In this document: one piece after another, positions 9,426-17,235 of the stretch
How positions within the stretch are numbered: position 1 is the stretch's first letter
How the letters are laid out: every line of letters starts with the position of its first letter
From: an uncultured Lachnospiraceae bacterium
Lineage (GTDB): Bacteria; Bacillota; Clostridia; Lachnospirales; Lachnospiraceae
NCBI GenBank assembly: GCA_947177165.1
Contig: CAMWTP010000024.1
Span: forward strand, 1-64,000
Length of the DNA: 64,000 bases
Direction: 5' to 3'
Position numbers and translations under genes: made by a program
The notes under the pieces: model-generated
The model's database searches: none
Told to the model about the DNA's origin: nothing
Seen by the model: only the letters and a program-made list of their open reading frames with translations

Positions 9426-9449
9426 AAATAGTAGTAAAATATTTCGTCC
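9381..9449 (+). promoter_or_regulatory. Attenuator-like pair of mutually exclusive hairpins
   Basis: Hairpin A pairs ctctgtacaa (9381-9390) with ttgtacagag (9412-9421), a perfect 10 bp. Hairpin B pairs ggacgaa (9403-9409) with ttcgtcc (9443-9449), a perfect 7 bp. Each hairpin puts one arm of the other in its loop, so they cross and would compete or form a pseudoknot. Both overlap the 3' part of the short leader frame. Confidence 0.5.
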
Positions 9450-9529
9450 GACATTGGATTTTGTACTTTTTATTCTGATGCAATGAAATCTGGAAAGAAT
9501 AAAATGAAGAATAGAATGGAGAAAATTCA

Positions 9530-10810
9530 ATGGAAAAAAATTTTAAGAAATACATCGTTTTGTGGCTGAGCCAGAGCGTGTCCGGGTTAGGGAGTTCGAT
9601 GACGGGCTTTGCGCTGGTTCTGTGGGCGTATGGGCAGAGTCAGTCGGCGATGTCCGTCTCGCTGATGTCTTTTTGCAATTATGTGCCATACATTTTTCTG
9701 AGCCTGTTTGTCGGCGGTTTTATAGACCGGCACCGGAAAAAAACGATCATGCTGGCGGCTGACAGTATCGCGGCTGTCGGTTCGCTGTCTGTTCTGGCGC
9801 TTTTGCTCACGGGGCAGCTGGCAATCTGGCATATTTATGTTGTCAATCTGATTGTCGGGGCGACGAACGCTTTTCAACAGCCGGCGTCAGCAGTGGCGAC
9901 GGGAAGGCTTGTGCCGAAGGATAAAATATCAAATGTCAGCGGAATGAATTCCTTTTCACAGAATCTGATTACAGTGTTTAATCCGATGCTGTCTGCATTT
10001 TTCTTTGCAGTGGGCGGGCTTTGGCTGATTCTGCTGATTGATCTGGCGAGTTTTGTGCTGGCATTTTGTGTGCTGCTGTTTTACATTTCCATACCGGAGC
10101 AGATTGAGGAGAAGAAACACAGCTCTCCGTTTGCAGGGTTCGCACAGGGATTTGCATTCCTGCGGGAAGAACGGGGGATCCTCTATATCATGCTGACGAT
10201 GGCGCTGATCAACTTCTTTTCAAGACTTACCTACGAAAATATTCTGTCACCGATGATTCTGGCAAGGAGCGCTGGCAGCAGTATGACGCTCGGCACAGTG
10301 AACGCTTTTATGGGTATCGGCGGGATTGTCGGCGGTGTCATTGTCTCTGTGAAGAAAGAAAGCAGCCGCAAGGCGACGGCAATCTATGTTTCGGCAGCGT
10401 TGTCGTTTCTGTTTGGGGATCTGATGATGGCAGCGGGGAAAAATGTTTTCTGGTGGTCGATCGCTGCGGTTGCTGCCAGTCTGCCGATTCCTTTCATCAT
10501 GGCGAATCAGAATGCGATCCTGTACAGAAAGATTCCGACAGAGATGCAGGGGCGGGTATTTGCAGTGAGAAACGCGGTTCAGTACAGCACGATACCTGTC
10601 GGTATTATTCTCGGAGGCTATCTGGCGGATTATGTGTTTGAGCCCTTTATGGGTTCCGGCAGCGGACTGGCTGGTTCGCTGGAAAGAATAGTGGGGAATG
10701 GTTCAGGAAGTGGTATGGCAGTCATGTTTTTATGTACCGGAATATGCGGATTTGCGATTAGTCTGGCATCTTGTTTTAACCGGGAGATAAAAAAATTGAA
10801 CCGCTTTTAA
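9530..10810 (+). CDS. MFS transporter, MefA/EntS-like efflux pump
   Basis: 426-residue integral membrane protein with about 12 predicted hydrophobic segments. The loop 2-3 signature of MFS antiporters appears as GGFIDRHRKKTIM (residues ~63-75). Start (FKKYIVLWLSQSVSGLGSSM), length and the NAFQQPASAVATGRLVPKD block resemble macrolide efflux (MefA-type) and enterobactin exporter families. Likely function is proton-driven export of a drug or natural product; the substrate cannot be read from sequence. ATG 9530 follows a modest TGGAGAA. The leader upstream suggests induction by a ribosome-targeting compound (inference). Confidence 0.85.
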   Translation: MEKNFKKYIVLWLSQSVSGLGSSMTGFALVLWAYGQSQSAMSVSLMSFCNYVPYIFLSLFVGGFIDRHRKKTIMLAADSIAAVGSLSVLALLLTGQLAIWHIYVVNLIVGATNAFQQPASAVATGRLVPKDKISNVSGMNSFSQNLITVFNPMLSAFFFAVGGLWLILLIDLASFVLAFCVLLFYISIPEQIEEKKHSSPFAGFAQGFAFLREERGILYIMLTMALINFFSRLTYENILSPMILARSAGSSMTLGTVNAFMGIGGIVGGVIVSVKKESSRKATAIYVSAALSFLFGDLMMAAGKNVFWWSIAAVAASLPIPFIMANQNAILYRKIPTEMQGRVFAVRNAVQYSTIPVGIILGGYLADYVFEPFMGSGSGLAGSLERIVGNGSGSGMAVMFLCTGICGFAISLASCFNREIKKLNRF

Positions 10811-10849
10811 AATTTTTCTTGCCAAATATTACGCAATCATATATGATGA

Positions 10850-10970
10850 ACTTAGGTACACGACTGGCGGAAATTGCATCGAAGGATTCAGTGGAATGAT
10901 TTGATGCGAAGTAGGATAACCTACAGGAAGTGTATGATATTTAAGAGATAAGCCGACCGCCTGGGCAGCA
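10850..10970 (+). promoter_or_regulatory. ZTP (pfl motif) riboswitch aptamer
   Basis: This region carries ZTP/ZMP riboswitch landmarks in order: acacgactggcgga (10858-10871), a small hairpin gtagg-ataa-cctac (10911-10924), gaagtgta, and the signature gccgaccgcctgggca (10952-10967). TACAC near 10857 pairs with GTGTA near 10930. An additional hairpin (gcatc...gatgc, about 10876-10907) is inserted after the first conserved block. The ligand class (ZTP/AICAR monophosphate) signals folate-dependent purine shortage, which suits the downstream formyltransferase and cyclohydrolase. Confidence 0.88.
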
Positions 10971-10998
10971 TGGAAGACGTGCGCCCAGACGGTTTTTT
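10957..10998 (+). terminator. Riboswitch expression-platform terminator
   Basis: Ccgcctgggc (10957-10966) pairs with gcccagacgg (10983-10992) and is followed by six T. The left arm is the conserved 3' part of the ZTP aptamer, so ligand binding should compete with terminator formation and switch the purine genes on. Confidence 0.85.
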
Positions 10999-11002
10999 AT
11001 GC

Positions 11003-11080
11003 ATACGGGCACCCAGCGGTCAGGCAGTGGAGAAGGGCATACCCCCTGCTTGACCGCACAGCCCCATGCAGAGGAAAGAT
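11003..11080 (+). repeat. Copy A of a dispersed stem-loop repeat
   Basis: Gcggtcaggcag (11016-11027) pairs with ctgcttgaccgc (11046-11057) with one wobble. The loop has agtggagaagg (11026-11036) and the 3' arm has ccccctgct. The same blocks recur in two tandem copies at 29.6-29.75 kb. It sits between the riboswitch terminator and the purO ribosome binding site. Confidence 0.55.
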
Positions 11081-11129
11081 GCCGCTGAGGCGGCGCGCCA
11101 CATACATTACAAACATAGGAGGATTCAAG

Positions 11130-11843
11130 ATGAAGATGCTATCATTGGAGCAGGAGCTCAAGGGAAACGATTACCCAGGCAGGGGAATTGTTATCGGTAA
11201 GACGAAGGACGGGAAAAAGGCTGCGATCGCGTACTTTATCATGGGCAGGAGTGAGAACAGCAGAAACAGAGTGTTTGTGGAGGATGGAGAGGGAATCCGC
11301 ACACAGGCGTTTGACCCTTCGAAGCTGAGTGACCCCAGCCTCATTATCTATGCGCCGGTTCGTGTGCTCGGCAACAAGACGATCGTGACAAACGGCGACC
11401 AGACCGATACGATCTATGAGCTGATGGACAGGCAGCAGACGTTTGAGCAGGCGCTCAGAACCAGAGAGTTTGAGCCGGACGCACCCAACTACACACCGAG
11501 GATCTCAGGGATTCTTCATATTGAGAACGGCAGCTATAACTATGCGATGTCCATCTTAAAGAGCAACAACGGGAATCCCGATGCCTGCAATCGCTATACT
11601 TTTGCGTACAACAATCCCGTGGCGGGCGAGGGACATTTCATTCATACTTATATGGGCGATGGCAATCCACTTCCAAGCTTTGAGGGCGAGCCAAAACTTG
11701 TGGAGATATCGGGTGATATGAACGAGTTTGGCGACATGGTTTGGAACAGTCTGAATGCGGACAACAAGGTGTCGCTTTTTATCCGTTTTATTGACATTGA
11801 GACAGGAAAATATGAGTCAAAAATTTATAACAAGAATGTTTGA
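11130..11843 (+). CDS. purO: IMP cyclohydrolase, PurO-like family
   Basis: 237-residue protein matching the stand-alone IMP cyclohydrolase family (originally archaeal PurO, also in Clostridia), which closes FAICAR to IMP in the last step of purine synthesis. Recognised from LEQELKGNDYPGRGIVIGKT, AYFIMGRSENSRNRVF, and RISGILHIENG, family hallmarks near the N-terminus and middle. ATG 11130 with AGGAGG (11117-11122) replaces an upstream in-frame ATG at 11079 that lies in the leader repeat; the resulting length equals the family norm. It pairs with the transformylase next door, together replacing bifunctional PurH, and is under the ZTP riboswitch. Confidence 0.85.
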   Translation: MKMLSLEQELKGNDYPGRGIVIGKTKDGKKAAIAYFIMGRSENSRNRVFVEDGEGIRTQAFDPSKLSDPSLIIYAPVRVLGNKTIVTNGDQTDTIYELMDRQQTFEQALRTREFEPDAPNYTPRISGILHIENGSYNYAMSILKSNNGNPDACNRYTFAYNNPVAGEGHFIHTYMGDGNPLPSFEGEPKLVEISGDMNEFGDMVWNSLNADNKVSLFIRFIDIETGKYESKIYNKNV

Positions 11844-11870
11844 TGCGTTTTCAAGAATGGAGGATTACAT

Positions 11871-13046
11871 ATGAAGGAATTAGAATTAAAATACGGCTGT
11901 AACCCAAACCAGAAACCGTCCAGGATCTATATGAAAGATGGCGAGCTTCCAATTGAAGTGCTGAACGGTAAGCCGGGATATATCAATTTTCTCGATGCGT
12001 TTAACGGCTGGCAGCTTGTCAGGGAGTTAAAGAAAGCCACAGGACTTCCGGCTGCAGCATCGTTTAAGCATGTGTCGCCGGCTGGTGCGGCTGTCGGGCT
12101 TGCGCTGAACGAAGTCGAGCGAAAGATTTACTGGGTGGATGATATGGGGGATCTGTCACCGCTTGCAAGCGCGTATGCGAGAGCGAGAGGCGCGGACAGA
12201 ATGTCCTCCTTTGGCGATTTTATCGCCCTGTCCGATGTGTGTGATGTCGACACGGCAAAGCTGATTAAGCGTGAGGTATCAGACGGAATCATCGCACCCG
12301 GATATGAGCCGGAGGCGCTTGAACTCTTAAAGGCAAAGAAGAAAGGAAACTATGCAGTGATTCAGATTGATCCTGCATATGTTCCGAATCCTGTGGAGAC
12401 AAAGGACGTATATGGCATCACATTTGAGCAGGGAAGAAATGAGCTTGTGATTGACGATGCTCTCTTTGCAAATGTAGTGACAGAGAATCGGGAAATCCCG
12501 GAGCAGGCAAAGATAGACCTTGCGATTGCCATGATTACATTGAAGTACACACAGTCAAACTCGGTGTGCTATGTGAAGGGCGGACAGGCAATCGGCATCG
12601 GTGCGGGGCAGCAGTCGCGCATCCACTGTACAAGGCTTGCCGGAAACAAGGCGGACAACTGGTTCCTGCGCCAGAATCCCAAGGTCTTAAATCTGCCGTT
12701 CAAAGAGAAAATCGGCCGCGCTGACAGGGACAACACGATTGACGTGTACATGAGTGACGATTACATGGATGTGCTTGCAGACGGTACATGGGAAAATTTC
12801 TTTACAGAGAAGCCGGAAGTACTCACAAGGGAGGAAAAGCGCGCATGGCTTGACCAGCTGACCGATGTGGCGCTTGGCTCTGACGCATTCTTCCCATTTG
12901 GGGACAATGTGGAGAGGGCACACAGGAGCGGTGTCAGATACATCGCGCAGCCGGGCGGTTCGATTCGGGACGACAATGTGATTGAGACCTGCAATAAGTA
13001 CAAGATAGCGATGTGCTTTACGGGTATCAGACTGTTTCACCATTAA
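11871..13046 (+). CDS. purH: Phosphoribosylaminoimidazolecarboxamide (AICAR) formyltransferase
   Basis: 391-residue single-domain AICAR transformylase that formylates AICAR with 10-formyl-THF. It corresponds to the C-terminal half of classic PurH and lacks the MGS-like cyclohydrolase domain, which purO supplies. Diagnostic blocks are ELKYGCNPNQKPSRIY at the N-terminus, SFKHVSPAGAAVG with the catalytic Lys-His pair, KYTQSNSVCYVKGGQAIGIG, and FFPFGDNVERAHRSGVRYI near the C-terminus. GGAGG lies 8-9 nt before ATG 11871, 27 nt after purO, so they form one operon. Confidence 0.92.
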   Translation: MKELELKYGCNPNQKPSRIYMKDGELPIEVLNGKPGYINFLDAFNGWQLVRELKKATGLPAAASFKHVSPAGAAVGLALNEVERKIYWVDDMGDLSPLASAYARARGADRMSSFGDFIALSDVCDVDTAKLIKREVSDGIIAPGYEPEALELLKAKKKGNYAVIQIDPAYVPNPVETKDVYGITFEQGRNELVIDDALFANVVTENREIPEQAKIDLAIAMITLKYTQSNSVCYVKGGQAIGIGAGQQSRIHCTRLAGNKADNWFLRQNPKVLNLPFKEKIGRADRDNTIDVYMSDDYMDVLADGTWENFFTEKPEVLTREEKRAWLDQLTDVALGSDAFFPFGDNVERAHRSGVRYIAQPGGSIRDDNVIETCNKYKIAMCFTGIRLFHH

Positions 13047-13105
13047 ATAATGGGACTATCGGGATATATCATTAGACCTGTTGCAGATGAAAATATCATA
13101 AAATG

Positions 13106-13136
13106 AACCGGCTGGCCAGTTAATGGTCAGCCGGTT
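13106..13136. terminator. Bidirectional terminator between purH and the DHH gene
   Basis: Aaccggctggcca (13106-13118) pairs with tggtcagccggtt (13124-13136), 12 of 13 bp, loop gttaa. T-rich sequence follows on both strands. The genes converge here. Confidence 0.8.
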
Positions 13137-13142
13137 TCACGA

Positions 13143-14063
13143 TTATGTGTTTGCCAACGCTGAGAGTTCGGCGAGCATCTTTGGAAGTTCTTCCGCCATA
13201 TTGTCGTCGCTGAACTGGCATGTCCCGACTTTTTTGTGACCACCGCCGCCGTATTTGAGCATCAGGCTTCCGACATCGACATTGGAAGTCCTGTTCAGGA
13301 TGCTGTAACCGCATGCGGCACTGCAGCCTGCGCCGCCGCGCCCGCTCACAATCCATGCGGAAATATTCTGCTCAGGATACATGCTGTAAATCAGGAAACG
13401 GTTTCCAGAGTAAATTGGGTCAACGCCTCTCAGGTCAGAGATAATGAGGTTTCCGTCCACGCGCGTATAGTTCCTGACCATTTCCATAAATTTTTCATTC
13501 TGTTCAAAGTAAACCTCAATGCGCTCCTTCACGTCGGGAAGTGCGAGGATCTCGTCTGTCGTCATGGTACGGCAGGCATCAATCAGTTTTTCCATCAGCT
13601 GATAGTTGGAGATCGTGAAGTTTCTCCAGCGGCCAAGACCAGTGCGGGGGTCCATCAGAAATCCTACCAGAATCCAGCCTTTGGGATTTTGGATTTCCTC
13701 GATGGTGAGATTGCCGGAATCCACCTTGTCAACCGCCTCCATCATATCGTCAAACTGAGGGAAACGTTCCCGCCCGCCATAGTACTCGTAGATAATGCGT
13801 GCGCAGGAAGGTGTGATGCGGCTCTCACCCTTATATTTTCCTTCCAGCTGAAGTCTCTCGTGCTCGCTGGAGTGATGGTCGAACCACAGACCGCAGCCCT
13901 CCACAAAGGGTACATTGGCAAGGCAGTCATCTTCTGTCACTTCCACCAGTCCGTCCTGCAAGTCCTTTGGATGCGCAAATTTCCAATGGTCAATAATTCC
14001 GGCTTCTTTCAAAAGTGCGCCGCAGGCAAGACCATCAAAGTCAGAGCGTGTTATTAATCTCAT
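13143..14063 (-). CDS. DHH family phosphoesterase (exopolyphosphatase-like)
   Basis: 306-residue DHH/DHHA1 protein. The N-terminal metal site is visible as TRSDFDGLACGALLK and the DHH motif as LWFDHHSSEHE (residues ~62-70). The C-terminal DHHA1 RNA/nucleotide-binding motif is GGGGHKKVGTCQF (residues ~270-282). Members hydrolyse short phosphodiesters such as pAp, nanoRNA or cyclic dinucleotides; which of these applies is not clear here. AAGGAGG precedes the start. Its own promoter lies at 14139-14167. Confidence 0.88.
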   Translation of the reverse strand: MRLITRSDFDGLACGALLKEAGIIDHWKFAHPKDLQDGLVEVTEDDCLANVPFVEGCGLWFDHHSSEHERLQLEGKYKGESRITPSCARIIYEYYGGRERFPQFDDMMEAVDKVDSGNLTIEEIQNPKGWILVGFLMDPRTGLGRWRNFTISNYQLMEKLIDACRTMTTDEILALPDVKERIEVYFEQNEKFMEMVRNYTRVDGNLIISDLRGVDPIYSGNRFLIYSMYPEQNISAWIVSGRGGAGCSAACGYSILNRTSNVDVGSLMLKYGGGGHKKVGTCQFSDDNMAEELPKMLAELSALANT

Positions 14064-14138
14064 GTTATCCTCCTTGTATATTCATAAATAATTTGTGCAA
14101 AAAATTAAGATGGTAATGAATGACCGGGTTATATACAT

Positions 14139-14167
14139 ATTATAGTGGATATTTACCAAATTTTCAA
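14139..14167 (-). promoter_or_regulatory. Promoter of the DHH phosphoesterase gene
   Basis: On the minus strand TTGAAA (14167-14162) and TATAAT (14144-14139) are exactly 17 bp apart, giving a 5' UTR of about 70 nt. Confidence 0.7.
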
Positions 14168-14291
14168 CTATTTTACAGCTTTGCCATGGCTTGATGCATC
14201 TCAATCCGCATGCTTTCTCACGGAATTCACAGCGCAGTGCGAAGTCCTGGGCGGAACTGTTACCAACATTTTACTTATTTCTCACAAGTAA

Positions 14292-14320
14292 TTGCTTTTT
14301 TTTGCTATTTACGTTAAAAT
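14292..14320 (+). promoter_or_regulatory. Promoter of the YgjP-like gene
   Basis: TTGCTT (14292-14297), 17-bp spacer, TAAAAT (14315-14320). Predicted transcription start near 14327, which makes the upstream ATG at 14330 essentially leaderless and argues for the internal start at 14375. Confidence 0.6.
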
Positions 14321-14374
14321 TGATACGTTATGATTAAAAACTTACAGAAGCAGCAGGAAAGAAGGCGGCAGGAT

Positions 14375-15127
14375 ATGGCGGCAAGGGTATATGGCAGTGA
14401 GGTGCGTGCCATCATATTGGAAGGTAAGGAAATCAAATATGAGCTCACAAGAAAGTCTGTGAAGAATGTCAATCTGCGGATTGACGCTGCAGGGAATGTT
14501 AAGGTTTCCGCTTCCCGCCGCGTTCCGGTCAATTATATAGAAGCGTTTATGCGTCAGAAGCGGGCACTGATTGTTGCAGCAGTCGAGCGGGCACAGGAGA
14601 ACAGCCGCCGCAGACAGCAGGAGAGCAGGCCGCAGAGACAGTACGCAGACGGAGAACAGCTGACACTCTTGGGAAGTAAGAGAGCGGTAAAGATCATAAA
14701 AAGCGGGATGGAGCGCATTGACCTGGATGATGAATCGATATACTTTCGGGTGAAAAAGCCAGAGGACACACGCCATAAAGAACTGATGTATGAGAAGTGG
14801 CTGAAAGAGTATCAGCGCTGCGTGTACGAGGAGATCTGCCGTCAGGTGCACACACAGTTTCAGCCGTGCGGCGTGAATTATCCAGTGATCAGGATACGGC
14901 GCATGACTTCAAGGTGGGGTTCCTGTCAGCCCTGCAAAGGGGTGGTTACACTGAACAGCCGGCTGATCGAGACGCCGCCTGACTGTATTGAGTATGTGGT
15001 GATGCACGAATTTTGCCATTTTATACACCCTGACCACTCCAAGGCCTTTCACGCGCTAATGACAAGGATGATGCCAGACTGGAAGCAGCGCAGGCAGCTG
15101 CTTAATTCGATATCGGAGTGGAATTAG
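14375..15127 (+). CDS. YgjP/SprT-like zinc metallopeptidase-fold protein (DUF45)
   Basis: About 250 residues. The C-terminal zinc site is VVMHEFCHFIHPDHSKAF, with HEFCH matching HExxH and a downstream His supplying the third ligand. It is preceded by the family block MTSRWGSCQPCKGVVTLNSR. Related proteins (YgjP, WLM/SprT) are presumed metalloproteases or metal hydrolases with poorly defined substrates. I place the start at 14375, which has GAAAGAAGG upstream, rather than 14330 (only about 3 nt from the predicted transcription start). The N-terminal part is rich in Arg/Gln. Confidence 0.82.
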   Translation: MAARVYGSEVRAIILEGKEIKYELTRKSVKNVNLRIDAAGNVKVSASRRVPVNYIEAFMRQKRALIVAAVERAQENSRRRQQESRPQRQYADGEQLTLLGSKRAVKIIKSGMERIDLDDESIYFRVKKPEDTRHKELMYEKWLKEYQRCVYEEICRQVHTQFQPCGVNYPVIRIRRMTSRWGSCQPCKGVVTLNSRLIETPPDCIEYVVMHEFCHFIHPDHSKAFHALMTRMMPDWKQRRQLLNSISEWN

Positions 15128-15151
15128 CGTGTTAGAATAGGAGTATTGGTG

Positions 15152-15697
15152 ATGAAAAAACAGACAACAGAGACATCTGAATACGAACATGTGACACATA
15201 CCTTTGGGCCGGTGTATGACAAAAATTCGAAGATTTTAATCCTGGGCTCCATGCCGTCTGTAAAGTCGAGGGAGCAGCAGTTCTACTACGGGCATCCGCA
15301 GAATCGTTTCTGGAAGGTTCTGTCTGCGGTGCTGGGGGAGACAGAGCCCGATACGATAGCAGAAAAGAGAGATTTTCTGCTGCGGAACAATGTCGCGCTG
15401 TGGGACGTGATAGCAGCCTGTGATATCATAGGATCGTCGGACAGCAGCATTAAAAATGTCAAAGAAAACGATATGAATATAATACTGTCTGCCGCAGAGA
15501 TCAGAACGATCTTTCTCAATGGCGGGAAAGCATATGAGCTGTTTATGAAATACTGTGCAAAGTATGTTCATGAGAGCAGGCCGGCGCTTGTGAAGCTGCC
15601 CTCCACAAGTCCCGCCAACGCGGCATGGTCGCTCGAAAGACTGACAAAGACATGGGAAGATGCGATTTTGGTAGAAGGGAGTATCAGTGTATCATGA
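15152..15697 (+). CDS. DNA-deoxyinosine (hypoxanthine-DNA) glycosylase, UDG family 6
   Basis: 181-residue member of the uracil-DNA glycosylase superfamily. The family-6 signature is ILGSMPSVKSREQQFYYGHP QNRFW (residues ~30-54), with the motif GSMPS replacing the classic water-activating motif. The C-terminal DNA-intercalation motif is LPSTSPANA (~151-159). It removes deaminated adenine (hypoxanthine) from DNA to start base-excision repair. ATG 15152 follows AATAGGAG. Its stop overlaps the next start (ATGA), so the genes are coupled. Confidence 0.85.
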   Translation: MKKQTTETSEYEHVTHTFGPVYDKNSKILILGSMPSVKSREQQFYYGHPQNRFWKVLSAVLGETEPDTIAEKRDFLLRNNVALWDVIAACDIIGSSDSSIKNVKENDMNIILSAAEIRTIFLNGGKAYELFMKYCAKYVHESRPALVKLPSTSPANAAWSLERLTKTWEDAILVEGSISVS

Positions 15698-16227
15698 GGG
15701 ATGAAGCAGAGGCAATCAAGAGATTTGATGAGTACTGTCGGGAAAAAAGGAGAATATTGTCAGAGATGACAGATGAGGAGCAGAAGGCGCGCCAGGAGAA
15801 GGTGCTTGTGGCGAGATCGCTTTTACATCACGAGTCAGAGCAGATGATGTCTGTCTATGCGAGATATACAATGCTCCTGGAAGAGAAGGGCGACGGCGAC
15901 ACAAAGCAGTTTTGGAACATGCAGCAGGCGATGGTGGATGTGGTCTGTGCCGGGCTCGAGGATACTGCGTTTAATAAGTGGAAAGCAAATCTGACGGATG
16001 CCATATATCAGGTGCAGGAGACAGAGCAGATCAGGCGGCTGCCGCGCTTTTCCAAGGCCTGTGATAAAGTTTTGGACAGCCTTGACATTGATTTCTCAGA
16101 CATTGAGGACGAACTGAGGATGATTTTTGAGCCGGAGTGTATTTACAATACGCTGGTTCTGCTCGTCTCAGCAGTCAAGAGTTACTGTGATTTTCTGGAT
16201 CGAATCAGCGAGCGGCAGAAGAAATAA
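15694..16227 (+). CDS. Hypothetical protein, helical, unknown function
   Basis: 177 residues, charged and apparently all-helical, with no motif I recognise. It starts in the ATGA overlap with the glycosylase gene and has GAAGGGA upstream, so it is translated. An upstream in-frame start at 15625 lies inside the glycosylase gene and is not supported by a ribosome binding site. Nothing secretory or membrane-spanning is visible. Co-translation with a DNA repair enzyme is the only functional hint. Confidence 0.7.
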   Translation: MRDEAEAIKRFDEYCREKRRILSEMTDEEQKARQEKVLVARSLLHHESEQMMSVYARYTMLLEEKGDGDTKQFWNMQQAMVDVVCAGLEDTAFNKWKANLTDAIYQVQETEQIRRLPRFSKACDKVLDSLDIDFSDIEDELRMIFEPECIYNTLVLLVSAVKSYCDFLDRISERQKK

Positions 16228-16258
16228 GGAAGCAGCACGAAAAGAGGTGTAGACAACC

Positions 16259-16690
16259 GTGCAAAACGATCAGCAGAAAAAATACCGCACAAAGAACAAG
16301 GACGCGATCATGACATATCTGGATATGCACAGGGAGCATAGCTTCAGTGCCTACGATGTCAACGCATATATGCAGGAAAACGGCATACAGGTCAATCTGA
16401 CAACGATCTACCGCAATCTGGACAAGCTCACGGAGAGCGGTGTGATCATGAAATACAAGACGGCTGAGGATGAGTTCTGCCGTTATCAGTGCGCCAGGCC
16501 TCATGCACAGTGTCATGAACACATTCACATGCAGTGCAGGGCGTGCGGGAAGATCCTTCATCTGGAGTGCAGCTTTATGGAGGAGATTGTGAGACATTTG
16601 TATGAGCATCACAAGTTTACACTGGAGTGTTCGGGCTCTGTGCTGATGGGTGTGTGTGCTGAGTGCCGGGCGAAAACGAACGAATGTTGA
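16259..16690 (+). CDS. Fur family transcriptional regulator
   Basis: 143-residue metalloregulator. The winged helix covers about residues 10-80 (FSAYDVNAYM, then VNLTTIYRNLDKL, the Fur recognition helix). The C-terminal dimerisation domain has the histidine-rich metal site (HAQCHEHIHMQCRACGK) and two CxxC zinc pairs (CRAC, CAEC). Sequence alone does not separate Fur, PerR and Zur roles. GTG 16259 is used, 9 nt after AAAGAGGTG. It lies 31 nt after the hypothetical gene, probably in the same operon. Confidence 0.88.
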   Translation: MQNDQQKKYRTKNKDAIMTYLDMHREHSFSAYDVNAYMQENGIQVNLTTIYRNLDKLTESGVIMKYKTAEDEFCRYQCARPHAQCHEHIHMQCRACGKILHLECSFMEEIVRHLYEHHKFTLECSGSVLMGVCAECRAKTNEC

Positions 16691-16724
16691 TATGGCTGGA
16701 ATACGGGATGAAGGAGTAATGATT

Positions 16725-17228
16725 ATGGAATTGTGGGATATCTATGATGCGGATAAAAAACGCACAGGGCGGACGATGAAAAAAAACGACTGGTGCCTCA
16801 GGGACGGGGAATATCATCTGACTGTGCTCGGCGTGGTGGCACACAGGGACGGCAGGTTTCTGATCACCAAACGTGTTATGACGAAATCGTGGGCTCCCGG
16901 CTGGTGGGAGGTTTCAGGCGGAGCGGCGCAGGCAGGCGAGGATTCCAGGGATGCTGTGCTGCGGGAAATCAGGGAAGAGACAGGGCTTGACGTGTCCGGC
17001 TGGGATGGCGGCTACCTGTTCAGTTACAAGCGGGAGAACCCCGGTGAGGGAGACAACTATTTTGTGGATATCTATCGTTTTGCCGCGGATTTCGACGAGT
17101 CGGATATCCGTCTGCAGGAGGACGAGACAGACGGATATATGCTCGCGTCACTGGACGAGATCAAAGCGTTTGCCGCGCAGGGAATCTTCCTTCACTATGA
17201 CAGCATAAAGCAAGCGTTTGAAATGTGA
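16725..17228 (+). CDS. Nudix hydrolase
   Basis: 167 residues. The Nudix box is complete: the run from GGAAQAG through EDSRDAV to LREIREETGL fits Gx5Ex7REUxEExGU (residues ~65-88). The opening MELWDIYDADKKRTGR resembles IPP-isomerase-like Nudix proteins, which often act on unusual pyrophosphates. The substrate is not predictable. ATG 16725 is 8 nt after AAGGAG; the ATG two codons earlier is too close. It converges on plsC with only 7 nt between stops. Confidence 0.88.
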   Translation: MELWDIYDADKKRTGRTMKKNDWCLRDGEYHLTVLGVVAHRDGRFLITKRVMTKSWAPGWWEVSGGAAQAGEDSRDAVLREIREETGLDVSGWDGGYLFSYKRENPGEGDNYFVDIYRFAADFDESDIRLQEDETDGYMLASLDEIKAFAAQGIFLHYDSIKQAFEM

Positions 17229-17235
17229 GATGAGT

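Noticed and set aside
13236-14057. 273-codon plus-strand frame
   Set aside because: Antisense to the DHH phosphoesterase, whose motifs and ribosome binding site are on the minus strand.
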